Positions 46,201-55,408 are shown, counted from the stretch's first letter. The stretch: 64,000 nucleotides of DNA from [Clostridium] polysaccharolyticum (GCF_900111595.1 NZ_FOHN01000003.1:124001-188000); one strand, 5' to 3'. Translations and numbers: made by a program. The notes: generated by a model from the letters alone, not told the origin.

Positions 46201-49200
46201 GAAAAACGGCTTCATTAAGCTGTAATCAGAAGGAAAGTCTTGATGTATGCTTCATCAGTAACTTAACAGCACAAAATGCAGAAGAAGCAGAAAAGTTATC
46301 CAGTTTAGGTACATACCAGCTTACCGACTATCCAACAGAATTCACGATGGAAGTGTATGAAACAGATTTTGCTGGCCAGCCAGTGGGGGAACCTGTCTAT
46401 AAGGACACCCAGATATCGACAAATAGCAGAACGATTGGTAAGATGACGATTCCAGAAGGAATTCTGACAAGAGTATCTAGCAATACTGAAGCTGTATATA
46501 CTGTAAAAATCTCAGCAGAAAGCTTAAGAGCCTACGGAACGGATAATGGTGCAGTGACCAAAAAAGAACTTATGACAGCACAAGCCAATATTACCGTATA
46601 TCCCAATCCACCAAGTTTACATCTTGGTAAATTAGACAGCTATAGTATTCTGGACAATGAAGAATTGCCAATTACGTATCAGTTAGAATCCAATGGTGCA
46701 GCTTTAACAGCAACAAGCCTTACCATAACGGATTCAGATGGGAATACCGTGCTTTCTGAAGTGTTAAAACCAGGTTCTAATACGGTTACATGGACACCAG
46801 GGAAAGTAGAAGGACAGTTAAAGAAAACATACATTGTAAAAGCCAGCATTCAGCCTAGGAAAGGTGATACACCAACCATCGACAGTTATATCGTGTATGT
46901 GTACAATCATGAGGCATTAGATATTCTGATCCAGGCAGCAGATGGAAAAAGGACAGCAGGAAAAACAGATGCCGATCAGGTTATTTTTGATAATCATGAT
47001 AAAGTAAAGTCCTTAATCAGTGCAGATGGCAAGACGATTAAACTGAATGGAAATAAAATTTCTCTGAAAGAATTATCCAAAGATATTAATCTTGCATCTA
47101 TGATTAGCATTAACTATGGAGATTATGTATGGGGACAGATCTCTGATCAGATTAAATGGGATGCTGTGACAGCTGCTAAGAATACAAAGGATAAACAAAG
47201 TACAGCTACAACACTTAATTATGAGCAGGGTGGAGCATATTCCGATATTCATTCCTATAACTATGTAAGCTATTCTCCGAGTGAAAGCTTTATGGCAGTT
47301 GGTTTACAAGATGGAAAAACAGTAATTACCGCCACACATGCACGTACTGGCATGAAGAGCAGCATTACCGTTACATCCAATACACTAAAAAACCAGTTCT
47401 ATTTATTTAAATTTTTGCCAGAGCAGAAAACAAAACTGGAATACATAAATGGCAAAGGAAAAGCATGTGTGATGTATTCCGATGCAAATGGGGAACTTGC
47501 CTTATATGAGGAAAGTGGCATCGCAAGCGACATTCATTTATTCTCCGAAAATGCATCTGAAAGCTATATTGGAACAATCGTCCGCAAGGATATTTTATCG
47601 GGAGAGCAGGACTTTAGCAAACTGCAGTATTATCCAGTAAATAACATCATGCTTCGTTCGCTTTCCAATGTAAGTATTTATGTAACAGATGAAAAAGGAG
47701 CTCCATATGCCAATAAGCAGCTATGGATACGTGGTGGAGTTTATAAAAATGAAGAATACTGTTATGCCGCTAATCTGGGGAGAAAGAAAGACCATTTAGG
47801 AGATGGAAAACAAGATCAGGTATTTACAACAGACGAAACTGGTAAAATAACCGTTTACTTTGATGCAACCCAGTTCTTTACCCGAAGTGAAGAAACCATA
47901 GCAGAGCGTACGTTACAGCCAGATGATTATATCTTATATAATCTTGAGGTGAAGTTCCAGCCCAATGACCAGGTGGATAAGGTAAAGAACGCTTATGAAC
48001 CACAAATGGTTCATGTTAGTTCAGAGTTAAATCCATATAATGTCTTAAATGACTGCAGTGCGTATGTAAAAGCACGTCCTGTAAGAACAGGGGTGAATAC
48101 TCCAGTTATCAATAGGCAGTTACTCTGTCAGTGCGAAGAATCAGGAGCAATTGCAGATGTAACCGATATCTATGGATATAAAGGAGCAATCGGATTAAGT
48201 AAACAATACCCATGTGCAATCGTTGAGACCGAATCCTTAATGTGGGGGGAAACGGTTAAAACAGAGCCATATATCTATAAGGATAGAGATGGTACAGAGA
48301 TTTCCTATGGGGATGCTGCTAGTGAAATCAATAAAAATGGATATAAACTGAATTATGCAGACAGCTATGGTGCTGAGTTTGAGAATCAGAAAAATAAAGT
48401 GATTACCTATCCATTTGCCGATATGCCAGTAGTGGAATCCACGTGGACAATGAATAAAGAATCCATTAATAAAGTGATTCCTCAAAATAAAGTGATACCA
48501 CTTTTTGTAGAAATCTATAGAGATAAAAACGTTATAAAAGAGTTTCGTAATGATTTTCGCTGTACGACCAAAACAAATGAGGATCCAATCAATGAGGAAG
48601 TAAAAGATGATTTGCAGGAATTACTGGATTCGGTCAGCAGTAAATTGGACTGGACAGGACCATTAAAGGATCAGATAAGTAAAGACAAATTATTTAGTTA
48701 TGCAGGGGATGGTCTAGGCAGTTTGCTTAGTTTAACAGGTTTACCGATTAAAGCAAAACTTTCCCCAACAAAAGATCCAAGATGTTTTCATGTTATGATT
48801 ACAATGGGAGGTTCCCTGGCATCATCTTCGGATTCAAGTGAAACCTATTATGATAAGGATGGCAATACCAGTCGTACTACATACCAGGTAAATGAAAAAA
48901 CTCCATTTTCTTCAAGTAGTGATACGACAGATATATCTTATGATAAAGATGGCAATACGATTAGTGAGACACATAAGGGAAAGAAAACCACTCTGTTTTC
49001 AAAGGACGATAGTGGAAAGAAAGTAGAGGGAGGCCAATGTGAGGTTGCCCATCAAGACAATACGGAAACCAAAGGGATTTTTAAGAAACTTTGGAATAAG
49101 GGCAAGGATAAAGTTGCCAAGGAAGTAGCTGGATATAAAAAGAAGAAAGAAGTAGCAGATGCACAGAAACGATATGAAAAGAAGGTTGGAAGTGCAAATA

Positions 49201-52200
49201 TAACGTATGGTGGAAGCATATACTATGAATTCCGCTATGGCGACAATGGACAATGGGAAGCTATTTTCTATGGTGGAGGACTGAATGCTGGTTTTGGCGT
49301 AAATTTTGGTTTTACGAAAAACTTTATGGTTGGACCAGTACCGGTAACCTGCAGTTTGAATCTGGGCATTAGTGCTTCCATGGGATTTGACTGTACGATT
49401 ACTGGTGAGTTTGAAGGAATTGAGAATAAGAACAATTATTTAACGACAGCACAAGTAAAAATGATGTGTGAAGCATTTGCTGGAGTTGGATGGGATTGTG
49501 GATTTGTTGCATTAAAGCTGGGAATAACTGGAAGTTTAACAGGCTCGTATACTTTGAAAAACCTGGATGCCTGGAATGTAAATTACAAAGAAAAAATGCT
49601 TAATAAGGTGGATATGCTTGGAACCAATGCGACAGTGGAAGGCGAACTAGGTTTGAAGTTTAGTGTAAGAGTTCTGTTCTTTAGCTATGACAAGAAGTTA
49701 TGGTCGGCATCCCATAAGTTTGTAGATGTTTCGGAAGGCGATTACGATGATATTGGTACCTGGTGGAAGGAATCCATAGAGGGAGTTCATTCAGAAAGTT
49801 TAGATGTGCCAGCACAATTGTGCTCAATAGATGGGGTGAGTCAGGAGAGCAGGGCTTACTTAGCGTTCGAGGACCGTAAATGGACTGGGGGAAGCAATGA
49901 AGAACCAGCAGAAGGAGAAAATTATTCTTTAACAATGTTACAGAGTAATGCCTATACCTATGCAGAGCCTATATACAATGATGATGGAAGCATGATTGCA
50001 TACTTATCGGATTCCGATAGTTCTGATGTGGAAGATACGTTAGCAAGCTATGCGGTCAAAAAGAATGGCAGTTATGTGAACCAGCATGGTATTGATCCAG
50101 TTACCTATACAACAGATGATTTAAACAATGAAACAGGAGCCAGAGGTTCTGACGGCAAATTAGATCCGATCTATGATAAAGACGGAAAAGTATTAAATCC
50201 ATACCGTACAACAGAAAGAACGGGCTATGGAGACAGTACATTACGAATAGCGGGTACTAAGGAGTTTAGTGCTGCAGCCTGGGTACGTCAGAAAAATCCG
50301 CTTCCAGATGCAGATAAAGCAAATCCAAGTTATGAAGATTTAGCGGTAATGCTGAATCAGTCAGAAATTTGTGCTTCTATCTGGAATGGAGATAAGTGGA
50401 TCACATGTAAACTTACAGATAACAGTATTGGAGATTTATCACCAGCAGTGGCGGTAAATGGAAACTATGCAGTTGTAGCATGGAGAACTTGTTCCGGTTC
50501 GGATGCAAGCAATCCAACAGACTTTAACGTCAGAGATGAAATTCACGCCAAAGTGTATAATAAACAGAATCATACATGGGGTGAAACCATTACTTTGTAC
50601 AATGGCCAGACTGGCAGTGTTCATGGTTTAGAGGCTGCGGTCATGTCCGATGGTACCGTAATGGCAGCCTATGTAATTAAAACAGGCAGTGATTCTAATG
50701 TGATGACCGATACAGAAATCATGTATACAACAGTAGATGCAAAAGGAAATGCTGGGGAAAGTATTCGAGTAACAAACGACAACAATATCGATCAGAATCT
50801 GCAGCTATCAAAAGTAAACTGGAATGGAGAAGAGCATTTTATTCTGGGATGGTTTAATGAAAGAGCATCCACCCAATTGGATGGAGAAGGAAATGCGGTT
50901 CCCGTACGGGATATTAAATTACTGGCGATCAATTCATGTGGCATGCCAAACAGTGACTTTATCGAAAGCATTCATTATGCAGGTGCAGAAGTCAACAGTG
51001 CAAACTTTAGATTTAGTAAACCTGCAGGAGATGCCACATTGGATGATTTATCCATTGTATGGCTAAACATGTGCAAAGAACAGTCAGAAGATAAGGAAGA
51101 ATCGGAATTAGCACCTAAGAATACCTATGTCTTATCTGCAATCCATTTCGCAACCAGCAAGAATACGATTATTTTAAGTGCACCAGTAGAAGTGGCAAGA
51201 ATGCAGACTGGGGAAACAATTGATGAATTTTCATCCTATGGAAACCGGAATACGATTCAGACTGTTTTACAAAGCACCGATTACAACATTGATCCTAGTG
51301 AGCCAAAAACTTATGACGTTACAAAAATTCCAGTTTTAGACGAAACTGACGGAAAAGAAAAAACCCAAAATATTTATACACCAGTTGGAAAGACTAATAT
51401 GTACACGGTAACAAGCAAATATAAACAGTGTGCAGTAGAAACAGAAGGCGTATATGTAGATAGAAGCAACGTTATTATGGGCTTCTCTACACCAGTTGGA
51501 TTTACGGTAAAGAATACAGGCATTCGTACCATTGATAAAATTACATTGACATTAGACGGAAATACTACTGAGTTCAATACAGAATTACTTCCGGGAGAAA
51601 GCCAGACAATTTCGGAATACTATAAAGTTCCAGCTGATACGGTTAAGGATGTAACATACGCAATTACAGCCCATAGTGGAAATGCTGCATCGAAAGCAGA
51701 TGACTGCAGTGGTGTAATTAAGTTAAACTTGCCAGATGTAGGCGTGAGTGATGTACAGATTGCAAAAGAAGAGGAACAGGAACGTATCATTCAGGTAACG
51801 CTTAATAACCAAAGCCAGGTTCCATTTAAAAATGGTGGAAAGGAAATTGTGGTTGGATTATATGACAAGAATCCAGAGACAAGTTCCGAAGAGTTAAAGC
51901 CAATTGATAAAATTACCATTAAGGATAATGATGAGTTAGCTTTAGTAGATGCATCCGTATATAATTGCCAATTCAAATTATCCAAAGAGAAAATGGGACA
52001 ATTGATTGAAAAGCATTATACAGAAGAAGAGTTAAGAAAGAGCAGACATGAAATTCCACACAAGGAACTTGTACTTTATACAAAAGCATGGATTGTAGAT
52101 AAGACAGGAGAAGTGCAGGAGGAAGAGTATACTGGTGATAATGAAGGAAGGGTTTCTATTGAAAGCCTGCTTGACAAATACCAGTGCGAGTATTCTATTG

Positions 52201-53711
52201 ATTCCCATGTTGAACGGACAGAGGATAATGCCGTTGACGCAGTGATAACCATTAAAAACAACTCTTATGCAAGAAAAATGAATGGAAATGCGATTGCGGT
52301 ATTATGTAATAGCAAAGGCAAAGTAATCAGCAAGGAGAAACAGACTTATAAACCAGCCAAAGAAGATAAGGGTATTGTCTGTGTGAAAGAAGAGGAAAGC
52401 AAAGATATTACGATCCGGTTCACCGCAGATGATTTACTGGATGGGTATAAGTTAGAAGATGCAATTTCTATCCGTGCAAGTTTCGGTTGTGTTGATTTGG
52501 GCGATCAGTCAGCACAGTTAGAGCAGTTTGGTGTAAAAGGCCAGGAAGTAGCATGCAGTTTGTTTGATGTGGATGGAAACCATAGGAAACCATCCGTATG
52601 GAATCAAGACAAGAAGATTTACGTAGATGGTGAATTGGTTAAGAAAAGAGTAGAAGTACATACAAATTATTACCAAATAGCAAAGAAACTAAATGATAGA
52701 CAACGTAAAACCTTTGTATCTGCAGTTTCTAAAAATCCTGGAGATGAATTAAGAATTACCGTAAATGGGACTACGATAGCCAAGGGAACGGGAGCACAGA
52801 TTATAGATGCGAATCTTTCATATAATAGCAACGATGTGCAAGCAACCGTTGAAAGCAGTCCAATTAAGCAAATGGATGTTGTACGTAAAGTTGTAACAAC
52901 AGACAAAAAAGGAAAACCGCAGACGAAACAAGTGAAAGAACGCTATATGCTTAATCAGGATGGAAATCCTGTAGATGCTCAAGGTGAAGAACTGGATTTG
53001 ACAGCCGGGGATGTTGTAAGTTACGAAGAGGTATATGTAGTGAATCAGAGTGTTTACAAAGCCAAATTATCTCTTGCAAATAGTGACGAAGCAGTAGTGG
53101 ATAAAGAAGAAGTACCAGGCAATCAAGTGCTTCTTTTGAAATCCAAGATGCTGGTGAATAAAAAAGGAATAGCAAATACTTGCAAATTAACATGGAATGC
53201 GATCCAGAAGGCAGACGGTTACTTAGTATATGGTGCAAAATGCAATACCCATGATAAGTCGTATGCATTTAAGAGACTGGCAAAGGTGAAAGGAAATAAG
53301 AAATTAACGTTTACCCAGAAGTCATTAAAAACAAACAGGGGATATAAGTATCTGGTAAAGGCTTACAAAATGGTGAATGGAAAGCAGAAGATTCTTGCAC
53401 GTTCTTATGTAGTACGTACCTTTGCACTTGATAAAAATTCCAAATATGGAAATCCAGTCAATATTAAGACCAATAAAACCCACATTACAACGAGGAAAGG
53501 CAAATCCGTTAAATTAAAATCCATCGTTGTCCTGCCAAAGAGAAAGAAAAAGAAAAAGCTGGGAACAGATATCCGATATATTTCATCTGATATAACGATT
53601 GCAACAGTAACCAGTTCTGGAAAAGTAACCGGAAGGAAGAAGGGAACCTGTTATGTATACGTTGTTGCACAGAATGGAGTATGGAAGAAAATTAAGGTTA
53701 CAGTAAAATAG
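43269..53711 (+). CDS. Giant secreted multidomain protein (3480 residues)
   Basis: This is an extracellular protein of unknown function. Residues 1-40 are a signal peptide. A helical segment spans about 50-160, then a Calx-beta-like domain about 195-307, and many beta-sandwich regions from 308 to 1850, including an Ig-like stretch near 1111-1215 and an MG2/CNA-B-like one near 1475-1540. Two YDKDGNT units (near 1861 and 1892) precede a glycine-rich amphipathic beta stretch (about 1975-2157). A beta-propeller-like part spans about 2220-2600, CARDB-like domains about 2700-2995, a fibronectin type III-like domain about 3294-3385, and a final BIG2 domain 3398-3480. No LPxTG or SLH motif is seen. 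I start at ATG 43269 (AGGAGG upstream). A TTG at 43233 is in frame but weaker. No catalytic motif is recognised, so adhesin or matrix scaffolding is a guess. Confidence 0.88.
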   Translation: MLKQKLFWKTVRKRLLAGLLTITLSVPAHSASLFAAGIHVADSKQAHYNPAIVKELQKLCTNGENATDILDELRRQGIVDETGAPIENGTFQVDGRKMTAEELAKEARKQKTGKVCIDGNEVTWEEINRLLTLKESLKQLQDFMGEDVEIDESNRDAYLASAMSLRKQLAEGNVLVYDDPTGSTYGAGISHQARVRIKPDKTTLSETGNAQTIDVTVSLMTKQSVPVSLHYQTVSGSALAEGSGTVTIPAGETAAVFHVTYCGSNAKRKGDRVFYIECNEVTNALIDTGASYGKNITIPVTVQKNDEFVYEHNVAGKVEVSPWRTEKTHTEKKWYDIFSWFEEEITEYTYHKNMICTLTYQDIKHYIDAWPDNYYRFTYQENPSYDAGVSSSGPGSRTDELGRVVLPTDSVWQYKTYAVRKDHDFNYTGGISSNMYIKEIHERINLTKLMIPSGTFYAGQSVPITATFDECMQIDNSIKLKMTDGTVLTPVETGTKGNSCTFLYQVPEIPSGNIPNIVELSFHGTKSFCGDTLVIPGQARSNTAFNLELLSSNAPETIMISNKKCYLRYYKDASFSNFQCSIDDAIPGSQWVTEAVSVNQGGNGTYRKWIQSNCEPIDKLDLSTRKDLKNGRKVQEALKGTPYAVYADETKYSISEYVKSMYLSVDGGITRIPLYVVAQYGSTTETNEIPVALIAHYKPVLNAGTEPRKDAAELFMDSDIGSTYDYIKQEKEAELMFSQTSRGVVVPQFYDVKNAVFAYPGAAAIDYHNENPFFSSWESLVDDPDQLVSYHIDYDGNLEHMETSGRENPAYVNSAEQVSVYDSIDRKDKEGKDSLLTLKKESAENAAITTKQYDMKNSFITKPFRMQTDELGFVARFQSDKDFSFYGTKNLIWVSSDESVANVRYPEQFRGEKAATYGADHTAPVEIIPTGKVGNVYFTLYALNDGFEGYTPVEVCRSVTLFCEPGKEPYLRIPSSNGKTASLSCNQKESLDVCFISNLTAQNAEEAEKLSSLGTYQLTDYPTEFTMEVYETDFAGQPVGEPVYKDTQISTNSRTIGKMTIPEGILTRVSSNTEAVYTVKISAESLRAYGTDNGAVTKKELMTAQANITVYPNPPSLHLGKLDSYSILDNEELPITYQLESNGAALTATSLTITDSDGNTVLSEVLKPGSNTVTWTPGKVEGQLKKTYIVKASIQPRKGDTPTIDSYIVYVYNHEALDILIQAADGKRTAGKTDADQVIFDNHDKVKSLISADGKTIKLNGNKISLKELSKDINLASMISINYGDYVWGQISDQIKWDAVTAAKNTKDKQSTATTLNYEQGGAYSDIHSYNYVSYSPSESFMAVGLQDGKTVITATHARTGMKSSITVTSNTLKNQFYLFKFLPEQKTKLEYINGKGKACVMYSDANGELALYEESGIASDIHLFSENASESYIGTIVRKDILSGEQDFSKLQYYPVNNIMLRSLSNVSIYVTDEKGAPYANKQLWIRGGVYKNEEYCYAANLGRKKDHLGDGKQDQVFTTDETGKITVYFDATQFFTRSEETIAERTLQPDDYILYNLEVKFQPNDQVDKVKNAYEPQMVHVSSELNPYNVLNDCSAYVKARPVRTGVNTPVINRQLLCQCEESGAIADVTDIYGYKGAIGLSKQYPCAIVETESLMWGETVKTEPYIYKDRDGTEISYGDAASEINKNGYKLNYADSYGAEFENQKNKVITYPFADMPVVESTWTMNKESINKVIPQNKVIPLFVEIYRDKNVIKEFRNDFRCTTKTNEDPINEEVKDDLQELLDSVSSKLDWTGPLKDQISKDKLFSYAGDGLGSLLSLTGLPIKAKLSPTKDPRCFHVMITMGGSLASSSDSSETYYDKDGNTSRTTYQVNEKTPFSSSSDTTDISYDKDGNTISETHKGKKTTLFSKDDSGKKVEGGQCEVAHQDNTETKGIFKKLWNKGKDKVAKEVAGYKKKKEVADAQKRYEKKVGSANITYGGSIYYEFRYGDNGQWEAIFYGGGLNAGFGVNFGFTKNFMVGPVPVTCSLNLGISASMGFDCTITGEFEGIENKNNYLTTAQVKMMCEAFAGVGWDCGFVALKLGITGSLTGSYTLKNLDAWNVNYKEKMLNKVDMLGTNATVEGELGLKFSVRVLFFSYDKKLWSASHKFVDVSEGDYDDIGTWWKESIEGVHSESLDVPAQLCSIDGVSQESRAYLAFEDRKWTGGSNEEPAEGENYSLTMLQSNAYTYAEPIYNDDGSMIAYLSDSDSSDVEDTLASYAVKKNGSYVNQHGIDPVTYTTDDLNNETGARGSDGKLDPIYDKDGKVLNPYRTTERTGYGDSTLRIAGTKEFSAAAWVRQKNPLPDADKANPSYEDLAVMLNQSEICASIWNGDKWITCKLTDNSIGDLSPAVAVNGNYAVVAWRTCSGSDASNPTDFNVRDEIHAKVYNKQNHTWGETITLYNGQTGSVHGLEAAVMSDGTVMAAYVIKTGSDSNVMTDTEIMYTTVDAKGNAGESIRVTNDNNIDQNLQLSKVNWNGEEHFILGWFNERASTQLDGEGNAVPVRDIKLLAINSCGMPNSDFIESIHYAGAEVNSANFRFSKPAGDATLDDLSIVWLNMCKEQSEDKEESELAPKNTYVLSAIHFATSKNTIILSAPVEVARMQTGETIDEFSSYGNRNTIQTVLQSTDYNIDPSEPKTYDVTKIPVLDETDGKEKTQNIYTPVGKTNMYTVTSKYKQCAVETEGVYVDRSNVIMGFSTPVGFTVKNTGIRTIDKITLTLDGNTTEFNTELLPGESQTISEYYKVPADTVKDVTYAITAHSGNAASKADDCSGVIKLNLPDVGVSDVQIAKEEEQERIIQVTLNNQSQVPFKNGGKEIVVGLYDKNPETSSEELKPIDKITIKDNDELALVDASVYNCQFKLSKEKMGQLIEKHYTEEELRKSRHEIPHKELVLYTKAWIVDKTGEVQEEEYTGDNEGRVSIESLLDKYQCEYSIDSHVERTEDNAVDAVITIKNNSYARKMNGNAIAVLCNSKGKVISKEKQTYKPAKEDKGIVCVKEEESKDITIRFTADDLLDGYKLEDAISIRASFGCVDLGDQSAQLEQFGVKGQEVACSLFDVDGNHRKPSVWNQDKKIYVDGELVKKRVEVHTNYYQIAKKLNDRQRKTFVSAVSKNPGDELRITVNGTTIAKGTGAQIIDANLSYNSNDVQATVESSPIKQMDVVRKVVTTDKKGKPQTKQVKERYMLNQDGNPVDAQGEELDLTAGDVVSYEEVYVVNQSVYKAKLSLANSDEAVVDKEEVPGNQVLLLKSKMLVNKKGIANTCKLTWNAIQKADGYLVYGAKCNTHDKSYAFKRLAKVKGNKKLTFTQKSLKTNRGYKYLVKAYKMVNGKQKILARSYVVRTFALDKNSKYGNPVNIKTNKTHITTRKGKSVKLKSIVVLPKRKKKKKLGTDIRYISSDITIATVTSSGKVTGRKKGTCYVYVVAQNGVWKKIKVTVK

Positions 53712-53766
53712 TTAATTGAAAAGCGTGGGACTTTTGATGTAATGTCAATAAGTTAAGCTGACAACC

Positions 53767-53811
53767 AAAAGGAGCTGATTATGTAGAAATACATAGTCTG
53801 CTCCTTTTTTT
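53767..53811 (+). terminator. Intrinsic terminator of the giant gene
   Basis: A long hairpin has arms 53767-53785 and 53789-53806 (AAAGGAGC paired with GCTCCTTT, plus an inner TATGTA/TACATA stem), followed by a T-run. It immediately precedes the group II intron-like element. Confidence 0.88.
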
Positions 53812-53812
53812 G

Positions 53813-53934
53813 GTGTGCCCAGCAAGGGCATAATCTAATTGGTGAAAGACCGTTTGAACTGCCACGTGCCGAACGGTTTGCGTGGTGGTCTGAGAGGACG
53901 GAAATTCAATTAATAAATTTCCTCCTGCCCAATT
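53813..53934 (+). mobile_element. Miniature group IIC intron relic (5' end fused to domains V-VI)
   Basis: The element starts GTGTGCCC, as group IIC introns do, with a GCCC/GGGC stem (53817-53829) and a GGT-GAAAG-ACC hairpin (53841-53851). Domain V follows at 53858-53889: nine lower pairs (ACTGCCACG with CGTGGTGGT), a two-base bulge at 53879-53880, an upper stem of up to four pairs including a U-U mismatch, and a GAAC loop. GAGAGG and a domain VI-like hairpin with arms 53895-53906 and 53916-53926 come next. The position directly after a terminator hairpin is the known target type for group IIC introns. Most of domain I, domains II-IV and the reverse transcriptase gene are missing. The 3' boundary is uncertain by a few bases. 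Confidence 0.82.
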
Positions 53935-53966
53935 GGTTAAGTTTACATAACGAAAAAAAGAAAACC

Positions 53967-53995
53967 TTGACGAATCAAACAAATTTAGATACAAT
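53967..53995 (+). promoter_or_regulatory. Promoter of the pheST transcript
   Basis: TTGACG (53967-53972) and TACAAT (53990-53995) are spaced by 17 nt, about 35 nt before the T-box stem I. Confidence 0.75.
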
Positions 53996-54029
53996 AACTT
54001 GTACAGGACAAAAGCTATGAAGGTGTTTT

Positions 54030-54280
54030 AAAGCTTATATTTCTTCCAGAGAGAGGATGTCATCGGCTGGGAGCATCCTTAAGTTCAGTATAAGCCTAAT
54101 TTCCCACCAGAGCTGCATTTCTGAAGCATATGTGAGTAGGAGATGACGTATCATGCACGTTACGCATAAAAGTGAGCGCTTAGGCTTTTGTTACATAGAA
54201 AAGGCTATAAGAATCAGGGTGGTACCGCGGAATTTATTCGTCCCTTTGTAATTACAGAGATGGGGCGTTTTTTTTATGCA
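54030..54280 (+). promoter_or_regulatory. T-box leader specific for tRNA-Phe
   Basis: Stem I has the pairing GCTTATA/TATAAGC (about 54033 and 54088), the AGAGAG element and a GGCTGGGAGC distal loop. Its specifier codon is TTC (54084-54086), followed by A as is usual. The T-box sequence AGGGTGGTACCGCGG is at 54216-54230. A terminator hairpin with CGTCCC/GGGGCG arms and an eight-T run follows at about 54239-54277. By family knowledge, uncharged tRNA-Phe favours the antiterminator and raises pheST expression. The gap 53935-54362 has no other gene. Confidence 0.93.
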
Positions 54281-54362
54281 AAAATAAATTATAGAGGATG
54301 TGCATAGAAAGCAGCACAGAATCTGTTCCATAGATGTCCCTAAACAAGAAAGGAGTTTACTC

Positions 54363-55382
54363 ATGAAAGAAAAATTAGAGAAAATCATGAATGATGCAGT
54401 TGAGAAAATCAATATTTCTGCAAAACTGGAAGAATTAAATGATATTCGTGTGGCTTTCCTTGGAAAAAAAGGTGAGCTTACCAGTATCTTAAAATCTATG
54501 AAAGACGTTGCACCAGAAGACAGGCCAAAAGTTGGCCAGCTTGTAAATGAAGCACGTGCAAAAATTGAGGGCGTATTAGAAGAAAAGAAAACCGCTTTAG
54601 CAAGTGCAGCAAGAGAAGCACAGATGAAAGCAGAAACTATTGACGTTACATTACCTGCAAAGAAACCTATGATGGGGCACCGTCATCCAAATACAATTGC
54701 ATTAGAAGAAATTGAACGTATTTTCATAGGAATGGGTTATGAAGTAGTGGAAGGCCCAGAAGTAGAATACGATTATTATAACTTTGAAGCTTTAAACATT
54801 CCGGCAAATCATCCAGCAAAAGATGAGCAGGATACTTTCTATATAAACAGCAATATTGTACTTCGTACACAGACTTCTTCTACACAGGTACACGAAATGG
54901 AAAAAGGCAAAGTGCCTATCCGCATGATTGCACCAGGACGTGTATTCCGTTCTGATGAAGTAGATGCAACACATTCCCCATCCTTCCATCAGGTAGAAGG
55001 ACTTGTAATTGATAAAGATGTAACCTTTGCGGATTTAAAAGGCACATTAGCTGAGTTTGCAAAACAAGTATTCGGAGAAGATACAAAAGTTAAATTCAGG
55101 CCTCACCACTTCCCGTTTACAGAGCCAAGTGCTGAGATGGATGTTTCCTGTTTTAAATGTGGCGGAAAAGGCTGCCGTTTCTGTAAGGGCGAAGGCTGGA
55201 TTGAAATCCTAGGCTGTGGCATGGTTCACCCACATGTGTTGGAAATGAGTGGAATTGATCCAGAAGAATACGTTGGATTCGCATTCGGTGTTGGATTAGA
55301 GCGTATTGCATTATTAAAATATGAAATCGATGATATGCGTTTATTATACGAAAATGATACAAGATTCTTGAAACAGTTTTAG
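54363..55382 (+). CDS. pheS: Phenylalanyl-tRNA synthetase alpha subunit
   Basis: This is the catalytic alpha subunit that charges tRNA-Phe in an alpha2-beta2 enzyme. The N-terminal coiled-coil is present. Class II motifs follow: GHRHPNTIALEEIERIF, then FRSDEVDATHSPSFHQVEG (motif 2), and GFAFGVGLERIALLKYEIDD (motif 3). The C-x2-C-x5-CRFC pattern (CFKCGGKGCRFCKG) is also found in the family. The length of 339 residues is standard. I start at ATG 54363 with AAAGGAG upstream, 63 nt inside a longer frame that begins at GTG 54300. It is followed by pheT after 26 nt. Confidence 0.97.
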   Translation: MKEKLEKIMNDAVEKINISAKLEELNDIRVAFLGKKGELTSILKSMKDVAPEDRPKVGQLVNEARAKIEGVLEEKKTALASAAREAQMKAETIDVTLPAKKPMMGHRHPNTIALEEIERIFIGMGYEVVEGPEVEYDYYNFEALNIPANHPAKDEQDTFYINSNIVLRTQTSSTQVHEMEKGKVPIRMIAPGRVFRSDEVDATHSPSFHQVEGLVIDKDVTFADLKGTLAEFAKQVFGEDTKVKFRPHHFPFTEPSAEMDVSCFKCGGKGCRFCKGEGWIEILGCGMVHPHVLEMSGIDPEEYVGFAFGVGLERIALLKYEIDDMRLLYENDTRFLKQF

Positions 55383-55408
55383 TATTTCAATTTTAAGGAG
55401 GAATAACA

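Noticed and set aside
43269-53711. Sortase-anchored surface protein
   Set aside because: The C-terminus ends in a BIG2 strand with no LPxTG, hydrophobic segment or basic tail.
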